A stretch of DNA of 36,283 nucleotides from an uncultured Saprospiraceae bacterium (GTDB taxonomy: Bacteria; Bacteroidota; Bacteroidia; Chitinophagales; Saprospiraceae), in the NCBI GenBank assembly GCA_937959375.1, contig CALGLS010000016.1:1-36283 (forward strand). The letters are read 5' to 3'. Below, piece after piece: positions 24,146 through 33,203 of the stretch. Under the pieces are notes generated by a model. The model was not told where the DNA came from and made no database searches. It saw nothing but the letters and a program-made list of their open reading frames with translations. The translations under genes and the position numbers were made by a program. The number at the start of each line of letters is the position of its first letter. The first letter of the stretch is position 1.

Positions 24146-24247
24146 AGTAATGAAAGCCTTTTTTTGTGATTGCTAAAATATAAGGCTCTAAGTTAATTGT
24201 TTTTAACTGAATTACTTACGAAGTTCTTTAAAAACAAGCACAAAGGA

Positions 24248-25345
24248 TCAGGCTAACAGATAACGTTTACCAGGTAAAGATTTAATCAAACCTTTAAATT
24301 CCAAGTCCAAAAGCTCTCCAGCCATCTCACTATTTGTGAGTGCTAGTACGCTATTTATTTGGTCAACACTAAGTTGTTCGGTTTTCGTGAGGAGTTCTAT
24401 AATTTCTTTCTGGTTATTATTAAGCTCTACAAATAATGATTTTTGAATTTGTTTTGGTTTTGACTTTGCTCCCCATTGCATCACATAAGCCAAGTCTTTA
24501 GCTCCTTCGAGCAATGCTGCTTTATGTGATTTGATCAGTAAATTACACCCTTCACTTTGTTTATCTTTTATCCTTCCAGGAAAAGCAAAAACGTCTTTGT
24601 GATATTGATTGGCATAATTGGTTGTGATCATTGACCCACCTCTTCTTGGAGTTTCAACAACGACTAAGGCATCACAAAGTCCTGCTACAACTCGATTCCG
24701 CATAGGGAAGTGTGGTCCATCTGGTCCGTAGGTATGTGCAAACTCTGTCAAGAGTCCTCCCTGTGCCGTCATCTCCTTGGCAATTTTTCTATGAGCAGCA
24801 GGATAGATCGTACCAAGGCCATGCCCGAGTACACCTATTGTTGGAATTTCTGTTTCCACACATTTTTTATGTGCAACGACATCAATTCCAAATGCAAGTC
24901 CACTAATGATCGTAACGTTGTAACTTTTCAATTCTTCTACAAATTCTTCACAGATTATTTTTCCCGTAGCCGTTGGTTTTCTGGTACCAATAATCCCGAC
25001 GGTTCGTTCTGCATCAAGATTAGCATTGCCTTTAAAGTAAAGCAATATTGGTGCATCAGGAAGATGTTTTAATCTCGAAGGATAATTGTCATCTAGAAAA
25101 TAATATGGTTTAACATCATGTTCTTCCATAAACCTCATTTCTAATTCAGCTAGTGCCAACACATCTTGCTTGACAATAGAGTTGGCCGTTTCTGCACCAA
25201 TACCTGGAATTTTTAGAAGTGCCTTTTTTGAACTTTTAAAAACAGCTTCTACCGATCCGCAATAACTTATCAGATTTTTACCATTGACCGCACCTACACG
25301 AGGTATCAGAGTAAGTGCAATTTGGTAGAGTATTTTTTGATCCAT
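24248..25345 (-). CDS. dprA: DNA-processing protein DprA
   Basis: Cytoplasmic ssDNA-binding protein that loads RecA on incoming DNA during natural transformation. The 365 aa order is an N-terminal helix-hairpin-helix region (LIPRVGAVNGKNL, IPGIGAETANSIVK), the Rossmann-like core (TVGIIGTRKPTATG, IISGLAFGIDVVAHKK, IGVLGHGLGTIYP, FPMRNRVVAGLCDALVVVE, RGGSMITTNYANQ, FAFPGRIKDKQSEGCNLLIK) and a C-terminal winged-helix domain (about 305-365). All hallmark motifs are complete. It is transcribed alone, since divergent to the SH3 protein and followed by the phosphatase after about 100 bases. dprA is widely kept even where competence is unproven. Confidence 0.95.
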   Translation of the reverse strand: MDQKILYQIALTLIPRVGAVNGKNLISYCGSVEAVFKSSKKALLKIPGIGAETANSIVKQDVLALAELEMRFMEEHDVKPYYFLDDNYPSRLKHLPDAPILLYFKGNANLDAERTVGIIGTRKPTATGKIICEEFVEELKSYNVTIISGLAFGIDVVAHKKCVETEIPTIGVLGHGLGTIYPAAHRKIAKEMTAQGGLLTEFAHTYGPDGPHFPMRNRVVAGLCDALVVVETPRRGGSMITTNYANQYHKDVFAFPGRIKDKQSEGCNLLIKSHKAALLEGAKDLAYVMQWGAKSKPKQIQKSLFVELNNNQKEIIELLTKTEQLSVDQINSVLALTNSEMAGELLDLEFKGLIKSLPGKRYLLA

Positions 25346-25724
25346 AGTTTTTCTTTCAATTCTAAAATGATTCCATTTGGTTTAGAAAGATTTGAAGGTC
25401 TGAAGGGGGACACCATCGCGAGCCTGTTTAAAATCAGATAGATTCCGCATATGACGTGTCCTGCAAACCTTATATCCTTCTAACTTTCAAAATCTTCATT
25501 CCTCTCTCCTTCTTAAGAGTATCTAACTAAACAAAAATCGTCTAGCTTCTTTTTTTTCAAGCGTTCTTATTCACAATTTATCGTAATTTCTTTTCAAAAA
25601 GAGGAGATTTACTTAATTTTCATCGATGTTAAACGAATAAGTTGTTAATAATTGAAGACCTTTACAAACATCAAAGCTACTTTTGCTAAAAAGCTTTAAT
25701 TCAATCATACTTTAAGAAAAGACC
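25346..25724. other. Divergent intergenic region between dprA and the SH3 protein
   Basis: It holds the promoter at 25652-25685 for the plus-strand gene. No ORF, repeat or hairpin of note was seen in 25346-25640, and I find no clear dprA promoter. Confidence 0.4.
25652..25685 (+). promoter_or_regulatory. Bacteroidota housekeeping promoter for the SH3-domain gene
   Basis: TTG at 25652-25654 and TACTTTTG at 25678-25685 (TAnnTTTG) are separated by 23 bases, slightly longer than the usual 19-21. The predicted start near 25692 leaves about 33 nt before the ATG at 25725. Confidence 0.45.
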
Positions 25725-26324
25725 ATGGCAAAAAAAACAAAGAAGCGTGTTTTACCAGGAATCGAAATCATTATTGTTCTTGTTTTCTTTTTGAGTTTTA
25801 TCATGTGGGCAATGGCACAATGCAGTGCTAAAAAGTCATCTTACGTTGACGAAACAGAAGAAGAACTTACTGATGATGCAACAACTGAAAGCTCTCCGGT
25901 TAGTTCGATCATTTCTGATTTAACGCAATCTAATACTTCACAGCGACCAACCTCTGAAGCCAACCAACAAATGAATGGTTCAACTGCTGGACAAGCAAAT
26001 AGAAGCACTTCTCGTCCAGTAGCTCCTCCAAAAGTAGAAACTGTATATGCGACCAAACTCTTTGTCACGATTGATGGCTTAAAGTTTAGAACAGGTCCAA
26101 GCATGGATAGTACTATTCTATTTATTTTACCAATCGATCAGGAACTTGAATTTATGAATGAAGTTTCCGACAGTACTCAAGCAATTTCACTAGGCAATGG
26201 CGTCATTGCAAATGAACGTTGGGTCAAGGTGCGCCACCGAAAAGGCCATGAAGGTTGGGTTTATGGAGCTGGTGTGAATTATTTCAAAACAGCACCTCCT
26301 GCTCCTTCATCTTCTACACAATAA
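25725..26324 (+). CDS. Membrane-anchored bacterial SH3-domain protein
   Basis: A 199-aa protein with a basic N-terminus, one membrane helix (IEIIIVLVFFLSFIMWAMAQC, about 13-33), a long low-complexity Ser/Thr/Gln linker (about 40-108) and a C-terminal bacterial SH3 (SH3b) domain at about 112-190 (LKFRTGPSMDSTILFILPIDQELEF, ERWVKVRHRKGHEGWVYG). SH3b domains usually bind peptidoglycan stem peptides or other cell-wall elements, so a wall-associated role is plausible. The Cys following the membrane helix is not in a good lipobox, and an inner-membrane anchor facing the periplasm is the better reading. It converges with the glucosaminidase-fold gene. Confidence 0.78.
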   Translation: MAKKTKKRVLPGIEIIIVLVFFLSFIMWAMAQCSAKKSSYVDETEEELTDDATTESSPVSSIISDLTQSNTSQRPTSEANQQMNGSTAGQANRSTSRPVAPPKVETVYATKLFVTIDGLKFRTGPSMDSTILFILPIDQELEFMNEVSDSTQAISLGNGVIANERWVKVRHRKGHEGWVYGAGVNYFKTAPPAPSSSTQ

Positions 26325-26364
26325 AATAAATAATCCATTGCCCAGTTCTTTAAATAAAAGAAAG

Positions 26365-26391
26365 CCGGAATTGTCTTTTCAACAATTCCGG
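26365..26391 (-). terminator. Hairpin terminator for the glucosaminidase-fold gene
   Basis: CCGGAATTGT (26365-26374) pairs perfectly with ACAATTCCGG (26382-26391), loop 7 nt. On the minus strand the stem is followed by a T-rich CTTTCTTTTATTT, so it suits the convergent minus-strand gene ending at 26487. Confidence 0.6.
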
Positions 26392-26437
26392 TCTGACGTA
26401 AAACTATAACTATACTTATCTATAATGGAAGTCAAAT

Positions 26438-26483
26438 TAAGTCCTTGAACAAATTAAGCTCAGGGACTTAGTTTTAGTTTTTG
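26438..26483 (+). terminator. Hairpin terminator for the SH3-domain gene
   Basis: TAAGTCCTTGA (26438-26448) pairs with TCAGGGACTTA (26460-26470) with one G-T wobble, followed on the plus strand by GTTTTAGTTTTT. It lies beyond the SH3 gene and just before the stop of the convergent gene. Confidence 0.55.
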
Positions 26484-26486
26484 TGA

Positions 26487-27257
26487 CTATTTCTGGTCAT
26501 ACTTTGTCAAATCATATTTATCAATAATTGAAATTAACTTACTTGCCAAATTGTCTATGTCAAATGATTTGGATTTTTCTAAACCTTTCGCCCAAGCTTT
26601 ATAATCTTTATTACCTAAAGCAAGCAACTTTTGATTCGGACCTGTAGTAACGTAAAGTGAATGATCTCTGAAACTTGTCCATGCATTTTCATAATGCCGG
26701 AAGCAAGCATCATTGTAGGTTCCACTCCCACCTTTCCAACCACTCACACAAGGCAAGGCAAAATGATTATTTCCACTCAAAGACATATCTCTTTGTCCAG
26801 CAAAACTTTGCAACATCGCATTCGCTAAAATTATGGAAGATGGAACTCCGAATTTTTTTCTTTCATTGATGGCTACGTTAGCAAAACGATTTAAATAAGC
26901 TCGCTTCGTCGACTCATCAATTGTTTTAACCTCAGGTTCTGAAACTTTCACAGCTTTGCCTTTTCCAATAAACGGAATATCTATCATGTCAAAAAGAGAA
27001 GTACTATTACTACTACCAGCTTTAGCAACATCAGTGATCTTAGCACTTGGCTTAGCTTTTTTCTCCAACTTCTTATGATGCACCTCTTCTTTAAGTGGCA
27101 CATGTTCTTCTTGTCCATCTAAAGGACTATTCAGATTAAAACTGAAACTCAAATCTTTTCTTAAAAAAACGAAGGCAATAAGGGCGATCATTATGATTTT
27201 AAACCAATTGGCCCGTACGTACGCCTCCACCCCACTCTTTGTTATTGTTCGTTGCAT
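26487..27257 (-). CDS. Membrane-anchored glucosaminidase-fold protein lacking the catalytic Glu
   Basis: A 256-aa protein with a membrane helix (WFKIIMIALIAFVFL, about residues 18-32), a basic linker and a C-terminal glucosaminidase domain (about 118-256) resembling the FlgJ/AcmA lytic family (PF01832). Recognisable segments are PSSIILANAMLQSFAGQRD, GNNHFALPC, FRHYENAWTSFRDHS, and YKAWAKGLEKSKSFDIDNLASKLISIIDKYDL. In active members the first segment reads AQxxLESxxG and the Glu is the catalytic acid; here it is Gln150 (MLQSFAG). The protein may therefore bind peptidoglycan without cutting it. The start at 27257 is preferred over 27320 because the latter adds 21 residues with no counterpart in the family. 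The start is divergent from the barrel gene at 27551. Confidence 0.8.
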   Translation of the reverse strand: MQRTITKSGVEAYVRANWFKIIMIALIAFVFLRKDLSFSFNLNSPLDGQEEHVPLKEEVHHKKLEKKAKPSAKITDVAKAGSSNSTSLFDMIDIPFIGKGKAVKVSEPEVKTIDESTKRAYLNRFANVAINERKKFGVPSSIILANAMLQSFAGQRDMSLSGNNHFALPCVSGWKGGSGTYNDACFRHYENAWTSFRDHSLYVTTGPNQKLLALGNKDYKAWAKGLEKSKSFDIDNLASKLISIIDKYDLTKYDQK

Positions 27258-27481
27258 GATTGTAAAATTTAAAAGAGGAATAAAATTGTAAGCACAAGAT
27301 AAAACATTTTGTTTATACAAAACAAGTAATTTTTAAAATAAATTGTTTTAAAAATGATTTTTCAAAACACACCTTCATTTACAGACAGTTACATATGCTT
27401 CATATAATAAATATCAAATTCATCATGACAGACAATCCTAAGACTTTCTTAAAAGCTTATAAATGCAATTGAAAATTTACC

Positions 27482-27489
27482 TAATTTTG
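27482..27489 (+). promoter_or_regulatory. Possible -7 promoter element for the 27551 gene
   Basis: TAATTTTG (27482-27489) fits TAnnTTTG and sits 62 bases before the ATG. No TTG lies at the usual upstream distance, so confidence is modest. Confidence 0.3.
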
Positions 27490-27550
27490 TAATCCTAAGC
27501 AGTTTATGTGTTGAGCTACTAGCTTAAACAAATCACCTAATACAAATAAC

Positions 27551-28261
27551 ATGAAACTACACGCACCTATATATAACAGCAATTGGAACTTAGTACTTCT
27601 TTGTTTCTTTTGTCTTCAATTCCTTTCTACGCAATCCAATGCTCAATTTAATATCAAAACGGGTTATAGCTTTTCGTATAATGCGCCAGAGGTCAGTAGC
27701 AAAATATTCAGTGACTTCAATGACGCCAATGCTGCTTGGCTAGATAATAAATTCAAAGACTTTCGTTGGATGCATGGATTGCATTTGGGAGCTCGCTATC
27801 GCTTTGCTGATGCAATTGGGATTGAGTTTGGCTGGGTTTCTAGATTTGACAAAACAGATGCAGAAGGGGTCGACATGACAAGTAATGAGGATTTTTACAA
27901 AAAGTATTTCTTTTCCCAAAATCAAATTCATTTTGCATTGGAAACGCTATTTACTGAACATATAGGAATTGGTGCTTCTTTCAATTATGACATACTCTCC
28001 ATAAAAGCACGAAACGAAAGTAAAGGAAGCAAATCCAAGATATTAAAAGAGAATAACTATAGCAGTGATTTTTTCTTCACTTATTATACCGCTTCCAACA
28101 ATGGTGTTCGATTTGGAATTAGACCATATGTTCGTATTCCTTGGACGGAAATAGATTATAGAAGCTTAGCAAACGATCTTAATGAAGCCACTGTTACAAC
28201 GCCCCTGAAAGATAAAACAATGCATTTTGGCATTAGCCTACTCTTCTTCAACGGAAATTAA
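27551..28261 (+). CDS. Predicted outer-membrane beta-barrel protein
   Basis: A 236-aa protein with a rather long N-terminal signal (hydrophobic LVLLCFFCLQFLSTQSNA before QFNIKTGYSFSY). The mature part has barrel-like strands (GLHLGARYRFADAIGIEFGWVSRF, IHFALETLFTEHIGIGASFNYDIL, GVRFGIRPYVRIPW, HFGISLLFF) ending near Phe. The pattern suits a small eight-stranded OprF/OmpX-like or outer-membrane protein with soluble loops, but no specific family can be named. It is a single gene with its own strong terminator. Confidence 0.72.
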   Translation: MKLHAPIYNSNWNLVLLCFFCLQFLSTQSNAQFNIKTGYSFSYNAPEVSSKIFSDFNDANAAWLDNKFKDFRWMHGLHLGARYRFADAIGIEFGWVSRFDKTDAEGVDMTSNEDFYKKYFFSQNQIHFALETLFTEHIGIGASFNYDILSIKARNESKGSKSKILKENNYSSDFFFTYYTASNNGVRFGIRPYVRIPWTEIDYRSLANDLNEATVTTPLKDKTMHFGISLLFFNGN

Positions 28262-28304
28262 TAAGGTACTTACTAAAGAAGAAAAGTAACAAGGACACAA
28301 ACCA

Positions 28305-28337
28305 CAAAAGCCCGATCTTAAAAAGATCGGGCTTTTG
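28305..28337 (+). terminator. Strong intrinsic terminator after the 27551 gene
   Basis: CAAAAGCCCGATCTT (28305-28319) pairs perfectly with AAGATCGGGCTTTTG (28323-28337) around a 3-nt loop, 44 bases after the stop. The T-run is part of the stem on the plus strand. Confidence 0.9.
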
Positions 28338-28358
28338 TAATAGTAAGTCCTTTTGTTA

Positions 28359-28423
28359 TCCAAAGAGCTTCTTTGGAAGATTCGTTTAGTTGAAAGCGAC
28401 CACAATATATGGTGCGCTTTTTT
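28359..28423 (+). other. Two further hairpins, second with T-run
   Basis: TCCAAAGA (28359-28366) pairs with TCTTTGGA (28370-28377). Then AAAGCGACCA (28393-28402) pairs with TGGTGCGCTTT (28410-28420, one bulge) and runs into six T (28418-28423). Together with the terminator before them this is a chain of three hairpins without an intervening gene. It may be a fail-safe terminator or a small structured RNA. The remaining bases to 28601 hold nothing I recognise. Confidence 0.45.
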
Positions 28424-28601
28424 AATGGTTGTAAAGTTCTCCTGAGCCTGAAAGTCGCTTGTGGTTAGCAAGCTTGTAATTGTAAGTTTTGTAAGATTCG
28501 TTACTACAAATTTAAACTAAAATTACTCGCTGCGCATACCCCTCAAGCGGTATTTATCATATTAGCTCAGATCAATATAAGGAAGTGATCAAATTACGTT
28601 A

Positions 28602-31600
28602 TTAATTAAAGACACTAAACTTTATAACTTCCAATCCACCTTCATAGCTAATTTGAATATAATACATACCCCCCTCATTTGGAGCTTCGAAGCTCTCCGT
28701 GTTGTTTCCAATCATTAAATTCAGATCAGTCGATTTTACTATTCTACCATTATTATCAACCACTTTCAGCTCTACATTTTGCATTTCTGGCGATGTGATG
28801 TGAACATTTACAAGCCCTCCTCTATTTACCAAATTGGGTGTTATGTCCATTGTCATGGAAATCTTCCCAATAGAACCTGTAGAAGTCGTAAATCCAACTT
28901 CATAAACAAATTCAGCAGTACAACCCTGACCATCTGTAATGGTTAATGTATAATTACCTGCTGGTAATCCCATCAAATCTTCTTCTGTCGAACCTGTACT
29001 CCATAGATAAGTATAGGGGGTTTGTCCTCCGCTTGGTGTAATATTCAGCATGCCATTGTTGATGCCATTATCATCTGTTATCTCAACCTCTGTTTCAATC
29101 TCACTCAATACCACAAGGTTCAAAGTCACCATCGTTTCGCAACCTGAGTTAGACGTAACCAGTTGTTCATAAACGCCATCTGTATCGTAAATCATTCCAT
29201 CCAACTCATACAGCTCTCCAATACAAATAGATGCATCAATTGTTGTCTCCGTCGGAATTACCGTCAAGGTCAAATAAACGGTACTATCACAACCATTGTA
29301 TGAATCCAAATTGATTTCAAACATACCCGTTTGATCATAGCTTTCGCCACCCACCTCATAACTTGCACCTGCACAAATAGTCTCACCTATAAATACTTCC
29401 ACCTCGTTTACAGTCAATTCTAAAATGACAATACTATCACAACCATTAGGCGTTGGATAAGCAGCCTGGTAAATCCCACTTTCATAATAGGGTACATTGT
29501 CAAAAACAAAATGATCGCCCTGACAGATCGATGCTTCTATAGTAGAGCTGCCTGCTGGCAAAACACTTAACACTAAATTGACGGCAACTTCGCAACCACT
29601 ATTCAAAACAAGTTCACCATCATAAGTCCCTGCAGTTGTCAATGTATCTTCACCAAATACGTAAACACTACCTTGGCAAATTTCTTCTTCTAAATAATAA
29701 GTAGTCGGTGCAAAACTAAGTTGCATGATTACTGTACTATCGCATCCGTCGGCTGAAATAAATGTATTGGTGTAAGTTCCATTCTCAATATAATTACTGG
29801 TTCCAAATACATAAAATTGTTCATCGCAGGCAGTAATCGAAACGGTTTCTGTTAGCTCTTGCAAAACAGTTAAGTTTAATAACACGGCACTATCACAACC
29901 AAATGTTGAGGTCAGCAAGACTTCGTATGTTCCGCTTTCAGAATAGCTATTCGATTCCCAATCGTAGGTTTCTCCATTACAAATAGTCGCTTCAAATTCT
30001 GTGAGTGTGAATTCATTCACAACTGTTAAGCTAAGGTTGACAATACTATCACAACCAGTGCTAGCAGTCAAAGTTTGGGTGTATTCACCAGTTGTATTGT
30101 AATCTACTGTTCCAAGGGTATAGACATCACCGTTGCAAATTTCTACGGCTACATCAACATCTGTTGGGCTTACCAATAAGTTGAGTACACTAATTGTTTT
30201 ACAAGCTCCATTATCTTCAACATGCTCATACTCTCCCGCCAGATAAATATCTTGACCTCCGAAAGCATAACTATCTCCTTCACAAATAGTGACGGCTAGG
30301 TTTTCTGTAATCGTACAGCTAAAAATCCCAATTGCATTTTCTGAAAAACCTGTTGCATAAATATGCTGACCATTGGAAGTTAAGTTAACGGAACTCGCAC
30401 CTTGGATTCCATTCGTGTTTTCCATTCCATCAATTGCAACTGATAGTTGATTTAATTCACCTGTTGTTAAATCACGTTCGAACACACTTACTGCGTTTGC
30501 CGCAAAGGCAGAAACATATAAGTAAGTTCCGTCATTGCTAACTTGCAAATCAGTAGCACCATTCAAACCTTCTAACATGCCTCCAGCAGCAACATCTTGA
30601 TATATAGCCATTGGCGTGAGTGTACCATCGGTTTGATTTCTTGCAAATAGATTGACCGCATTATCGTCTTCACTAGTAGTATATAAAAATTGTCCGTCTG
30701 AACTAATGCTAATTGCATTGATTCCATCGAGGCCATCCAGACCAGCTTCACCATCTTTTAGTCTTTCGACAAAAGTCAAATCCCCTGTACTAAGGTTTCT
30801 TTGAAAAACTGCGATACTAGCTTCTTCACTACCTGCAGCATATAGGAACTGACCATCTGCACTAATTTCTAAATCAACAACACCTTCAATTCCATCCACA
30901 CCAAGTACACCATCAAAGTAGACCGTTTCATAATTCAACATTCCATTGCTTGTATTTCTAGAAAAGACACCAATCCCATTTTCCAATGAGGCGGCACTGT
31001 ATACAAACATTCCATCGGGACTAACAAGCACTTTACTAACACCACTCAATCCATCCGTTCCAAAGAGTCCATCTTTCATTCGCCCTAAATAAGAAAGCAT
31101 TCCTGTATTTGCATTACGCTCAAAAATTGCGATGGATGCATCCCAAAAACCTGCAGCATAAACATGGTCGCCGTCAGGACTTACCATCAGTTGTTTGATT
31201 CCGTTCAAGCCATCATTGGCACTACCGTCTTCAATCATTCCAAGATAATTGAGCATACCCGTGCTTGCATCACGTTCGAAAATCGTCAGTGCATCATCTA
31301 TCTCTCCTGCAACATATACATGCTGGTTATCTGGGCTTATTGCCAAATTGCTGGTTCCTTCTATTCCAGAAAGGCCCGTTGTATTACTTGAGTTAATGAC
31401 ATTATTAAACGTCAAAGAACCGCTTGTATTTTCAACATCAAAATGAAGTACTCCATTCCCACCTAAACTAGTGACATACATTTCTGAATGATCATTTGCG
31501 AAAGCGAGATTAGTTGGATAGTCCAAACCAGTTACGCCACCTGTTCCATTTTGAATCACATTTTGCTCTGTCAAGTTACCAGTCAATTGATTCATTCCAA

Positions 31601-32585
31601 ATATAGTAATCGCATCATCCAATGCAGAGAGTGTATAAATATAGTTTCCTGTTTTGCTAACACCGATTGCCTCAACCGAAGAAAGTGCATCCGAATCTAC
31701 TCCATCCATATAACTTGTTAGATAACTTAATTGCCCCGTTGAAGATGAGCGTTGAAATACAACGACTGCATTTTCACCAGAGGCAAAAACATATTTTCCA
31801 TCAGGGCTAATCGCAATTGCGGTAGCGCCATTGATCCCTTGTACATTTCCTTGCCCGTTTACTACTGCGCTTTCATATATTAGTGTTCCAGTTTCTGGAG
31901 ATATTGAAAACGTTGTGATGGCATTATCTCCAAAACTAGTCACATAGGCATGTCGACCATCAGCGCTTAGTACTAAATCTAAAGGATAAGTCATATAATT
32001 ACCACCATTACCAGCGTCTTCAACGAGTTGTTGTGTCGTCAATTGACCGGTGATTACATTTCGTTTAAAAACTGTAACGGCATCATCATTGGAGCTGACT
32101 AGGTAGATGTAGTTTCCATCTTTTGTAGATCTAATTTTTAGCGCTCCTTCCATTCCAGTAATTCCACCTTCATTGTCTTTTAATATTTCTACTAGTGAAA
32201 GTTTACCAGTGATTTCATCTCTTTCGAAAATAGTCAAAGCACTTTCGGTAAAACCACTGGTGTAAACATGTCTTCCATCGGGGCTTACTAAAACGGCTTG
32301 TGTTCCTTCCAGACCACCAACACCGTTTACACCATTTCGATAAGCTTCAACATAGCTAAGCGCGCCAGTATTGAGATCTCGTTCAAATAGACTCAGGGCC
32401 ATGTCATCAAAACTGGTAATGTAAACATGTTCTCCATTAGGACTAACAGAGACAGAAGAGGCATTGTCAAGGAATGGACTTCCATAGCCTTCATAGACAA
32501 ATTGCTCATAATGCAATTGAGCATTTAGAGGAAATACAACAATTGCAACAAGTGCAAGACAATACAAAAGAGTAGAACTTTTCAT
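28602..32585 (-). CDS. Giant T9SS type A cargo with two predicted beta-propellers
   Basis: Secreted surface protein of 1327 aa. After the signal peptide (about 1-22, FPLNAQ) come 14 repeats of about 50-55 aa (roughly 23-768) of the form VSPDGxHVYxxGxxDxAxxxFxRxxxTGxLxY, as in lactonase/YncE-type seven-bladed propellers. Fourteen equals two full propellers. Residues about 769-1163 hold eight repeats of about 49 aa with a [ST]ICxGExYxxG opening and a GCDSxVxLxLTV end. A SprB-like repeat (about 1164-1233; [33 protein letters not shown]) and a type A sorting domain (about 1234-1327, ending IKFSVFN) complete it. The propellers may bind ligand or partner. The GCDS repeats look like extended surface stalks. 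No active-site residue can be assigned. The leader holds a short inverted repeat. Confidence 0.87.
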   Translation of the reverse strand: MKSSTLLYCLALVAIVVFPLNAQLHYEQFVYEGYGSPFLDNASSVSVSPNGEHVYITSFDDMALSLFERDLNTGALSYVEAYRNGVNGVGGLEGTQAVLVSPDGRHVYTSGFTESALTIFERDEITGKLSLVEILKDNEGGITGMEGALKIRSTKDGNYIYLVSSNDDAVTVFKRNVITGQLTTQQLVEDAGNGGNYMTYPLDLVLSADGRHAYVTSFGDNAITTFSISPETGTLIYESAVVNGQGNVQGINGATAIAISPDGKYVFASGENAVVVFQRSSSTGQLSYLTSYMDGVDSDALSSVEAIGVSKTGNYIYTLSALDDAITIFGMNQLTGNLTEQNVIQNGTGGVTGLDYPTNLAFANDHSEMYVTSLGGNGVLHFDVENTSGSLTFNNVINSSNTTGLSGIEGTSNLAISPDNQHVYVAGEIDDALTIFERDASTGMLNYLGMIEDGSANDGLNGIKQLMVSPDGDHVYAAGFWDASIAIFERNANTGMLSYLGRMKDGLFGTDGLSGVSKVLVSPDGMFVYSAASLENGIGVFSRNTSNGMLNYETVYFDGVLGVDGIEGVVDLEISADGQFLYAAGSEEASIAVFQRNLSTGDLTFVERLKDGEAGLDGLDGINAISISSDGQFLYTTSEDDNAVNLFARNQTDGTLTPMAIYQDVAAGGMLEGLNGATDLQVSNDGTYLYVSAFAANAVSVFERDLTTGELNQLSVAIDGMENTNGIQGASSVNLTSNGQHIYATGFSENAIGIFSCTITENLAVTICEGDSYAFGGQDIYLAGEYEHVEDNGACKTISVLNLLVSPTDVDVAVEICNGDVYTLGTVDYNTTGEYTQTLTASTGCDSIVNLSLTVVNEFTLTEFEATICNGETYDWESNSYSESGTYEVLLTSTFGCDSAVLLNLTVLQELTETVSITACDEQFYVFGTSNYIENGTYTNTFISADGCDSTVIMQLSFAPTTYYLEEEICQGSVYVFGEDTLTTAGTYDGELVLNSGCEVAVNLVLSVLPAGSSTIEASICQGDHFVFDNVPYYESGIYQAAYPTPNGCDSIVILELTVNEVEVFIGETICAGASYEVGGESYDQTGMFEINLDSYNGCDSTVYLTLTVIPTETTIDASICIGELYELDGMIYDTDGVYEQLVTSNSGCETMVTLNLVVLSEIETEVEITDDNGINNGMLNITPSGGQTPYTYLWSTGSTEEDLMGLPAGNYTLTITDGQGCTAEFVYEVGFTTSTGSIGKISMTMDITPNLVNRGGLVNVHITSPEMQNVELKVVDNNGRIVKSTDLNLMIGNNTESFEAPNEGGMYYIQISYEGGLEVIKFSVFN

Positions 32586-32627
32586 GTCATGGAAATTTAA
32601 TGAAACTGAAATGTGGTTTTATATGTG

Positions 32628-32662
32628 GTAGTTTAGGCAGGACTATGCAAACGCTAAACTAC
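32628..32662. repeat. Inverted repeat in the leader of the 1327-aa gene
   Basis: GTAGTTTAG (32628-32636) and CTAAACTAC (32654-32662) are perfect inverted copies around 17 bases, 43 bases upstream of the start codon. It could be a leader hairpin or an operator. Confidence 0.55.
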
Positions 32663-32829
32663 TTAAGTAACCAAGCCTATGCTTTCCAATTGGTTTGCAT
32701 ATTCTTGATTATCTTTTAAAATATTCTTGAGTTAGAATGACCATTTTAGATAGGAATGGCTGATCCCAAAATAAAATAGGAGTCAAAATTCCGTTGAATT
32801 GGAAATTCAAAATTCAAGTTTATTTATAT

Positions 32830-32872
32830 TAAGAGCCGGCTCGGGTTTTGGGAAAAAAGTTTTTCGCCGGCT
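32830..32872. repeat. GC-rich inverted repeat AGAGCCGGC / GCCGGCTCT
   Basis: AGAGCCGGC (32830-32838) and GCCGGCTCT (32864-32872) pair perfectly over 9 bp around 25 bases, with T-rich sequence on both sides. GC content is far above the surroundings. Unknown role; a terminator or protein site. Confidence 0.55.
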
Positions 32873-33135
32873 CTATTTCTTTAGATGAGCGTAAATCACA
32901 GAAGAGATCAGCTCATAGTATGTTTAGCAGTTTAAATTCAATATTATTTTAATACCAAAACCTATACCAAATAGTATTAATATTTTAATATCAAAATATC
33001 TAAACTATAAGCTACATGACAAATAACATTTAAACATATTTGTATAAGACTGGCTGTTAATTCTTTTAATTAGATTCTAAAGAAATATTCGAGATAGGAT
33101 TAAAAGTGAATTATTTCACATATTTATTTCGCTAA

Positions 33136-33178
33136 AATCAAGAAACCCATTCGAATTACATGATAATCCGAATGGGTT
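33136..33178 (-). terminator. Intrinsic terminator of the PorP/SprF gene
   Basis: AACCCATTCG (33144-33153) pairs perfectly with CGAATGGGTT (33169-33178) around 15 bases. On the minus strand it is followed by TCTTGATTTT. It lies 26 bases beyond the stop codon at 33204. Confidence 0.75.
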
Positions 33179-33203
33179 GCTATATTTTATGAAAATTAGC
33201 TGA

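Larger units (their letters stand above)
32586..33203. other. 618-bp intergenic region between cargo and PorP/SprF genes
   Basis: No gene seen. It contains an inverted repeat at 32628-32662, a palindromic arm pair at 32830-32872 and the terminator of the PorP/SprF gene at 33141-33178. The stretch 32920-33120 is AT-rich without other structure. No GG-N10-GC element or -7 box convinced me for the 1327-aa gene. Confidence 0.5.

Noticed and set aside
23730-24176. 148-aa plus-strand frame
   Set aside because: Antisense to the alkaline phosphatase gene, which has complete motifs.
24710-25072. 120-aa plus-strand frame
   Set aside because: Antisense to dprA, which has all family motifs.
28602-32585. 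Reading the internal repeats as a CRISPR or tandem DNA repeat array
   Set aside because: Similarity is at protein level with varied codons and lengths; it is a repeat protein.
32654-32702. Sigma-54-like search upstream of the 1327-aa gene
   Set aside because: The nearest candidate near 32676 has CA instead of CC at the required distance, so GG-N10-GC is broken.
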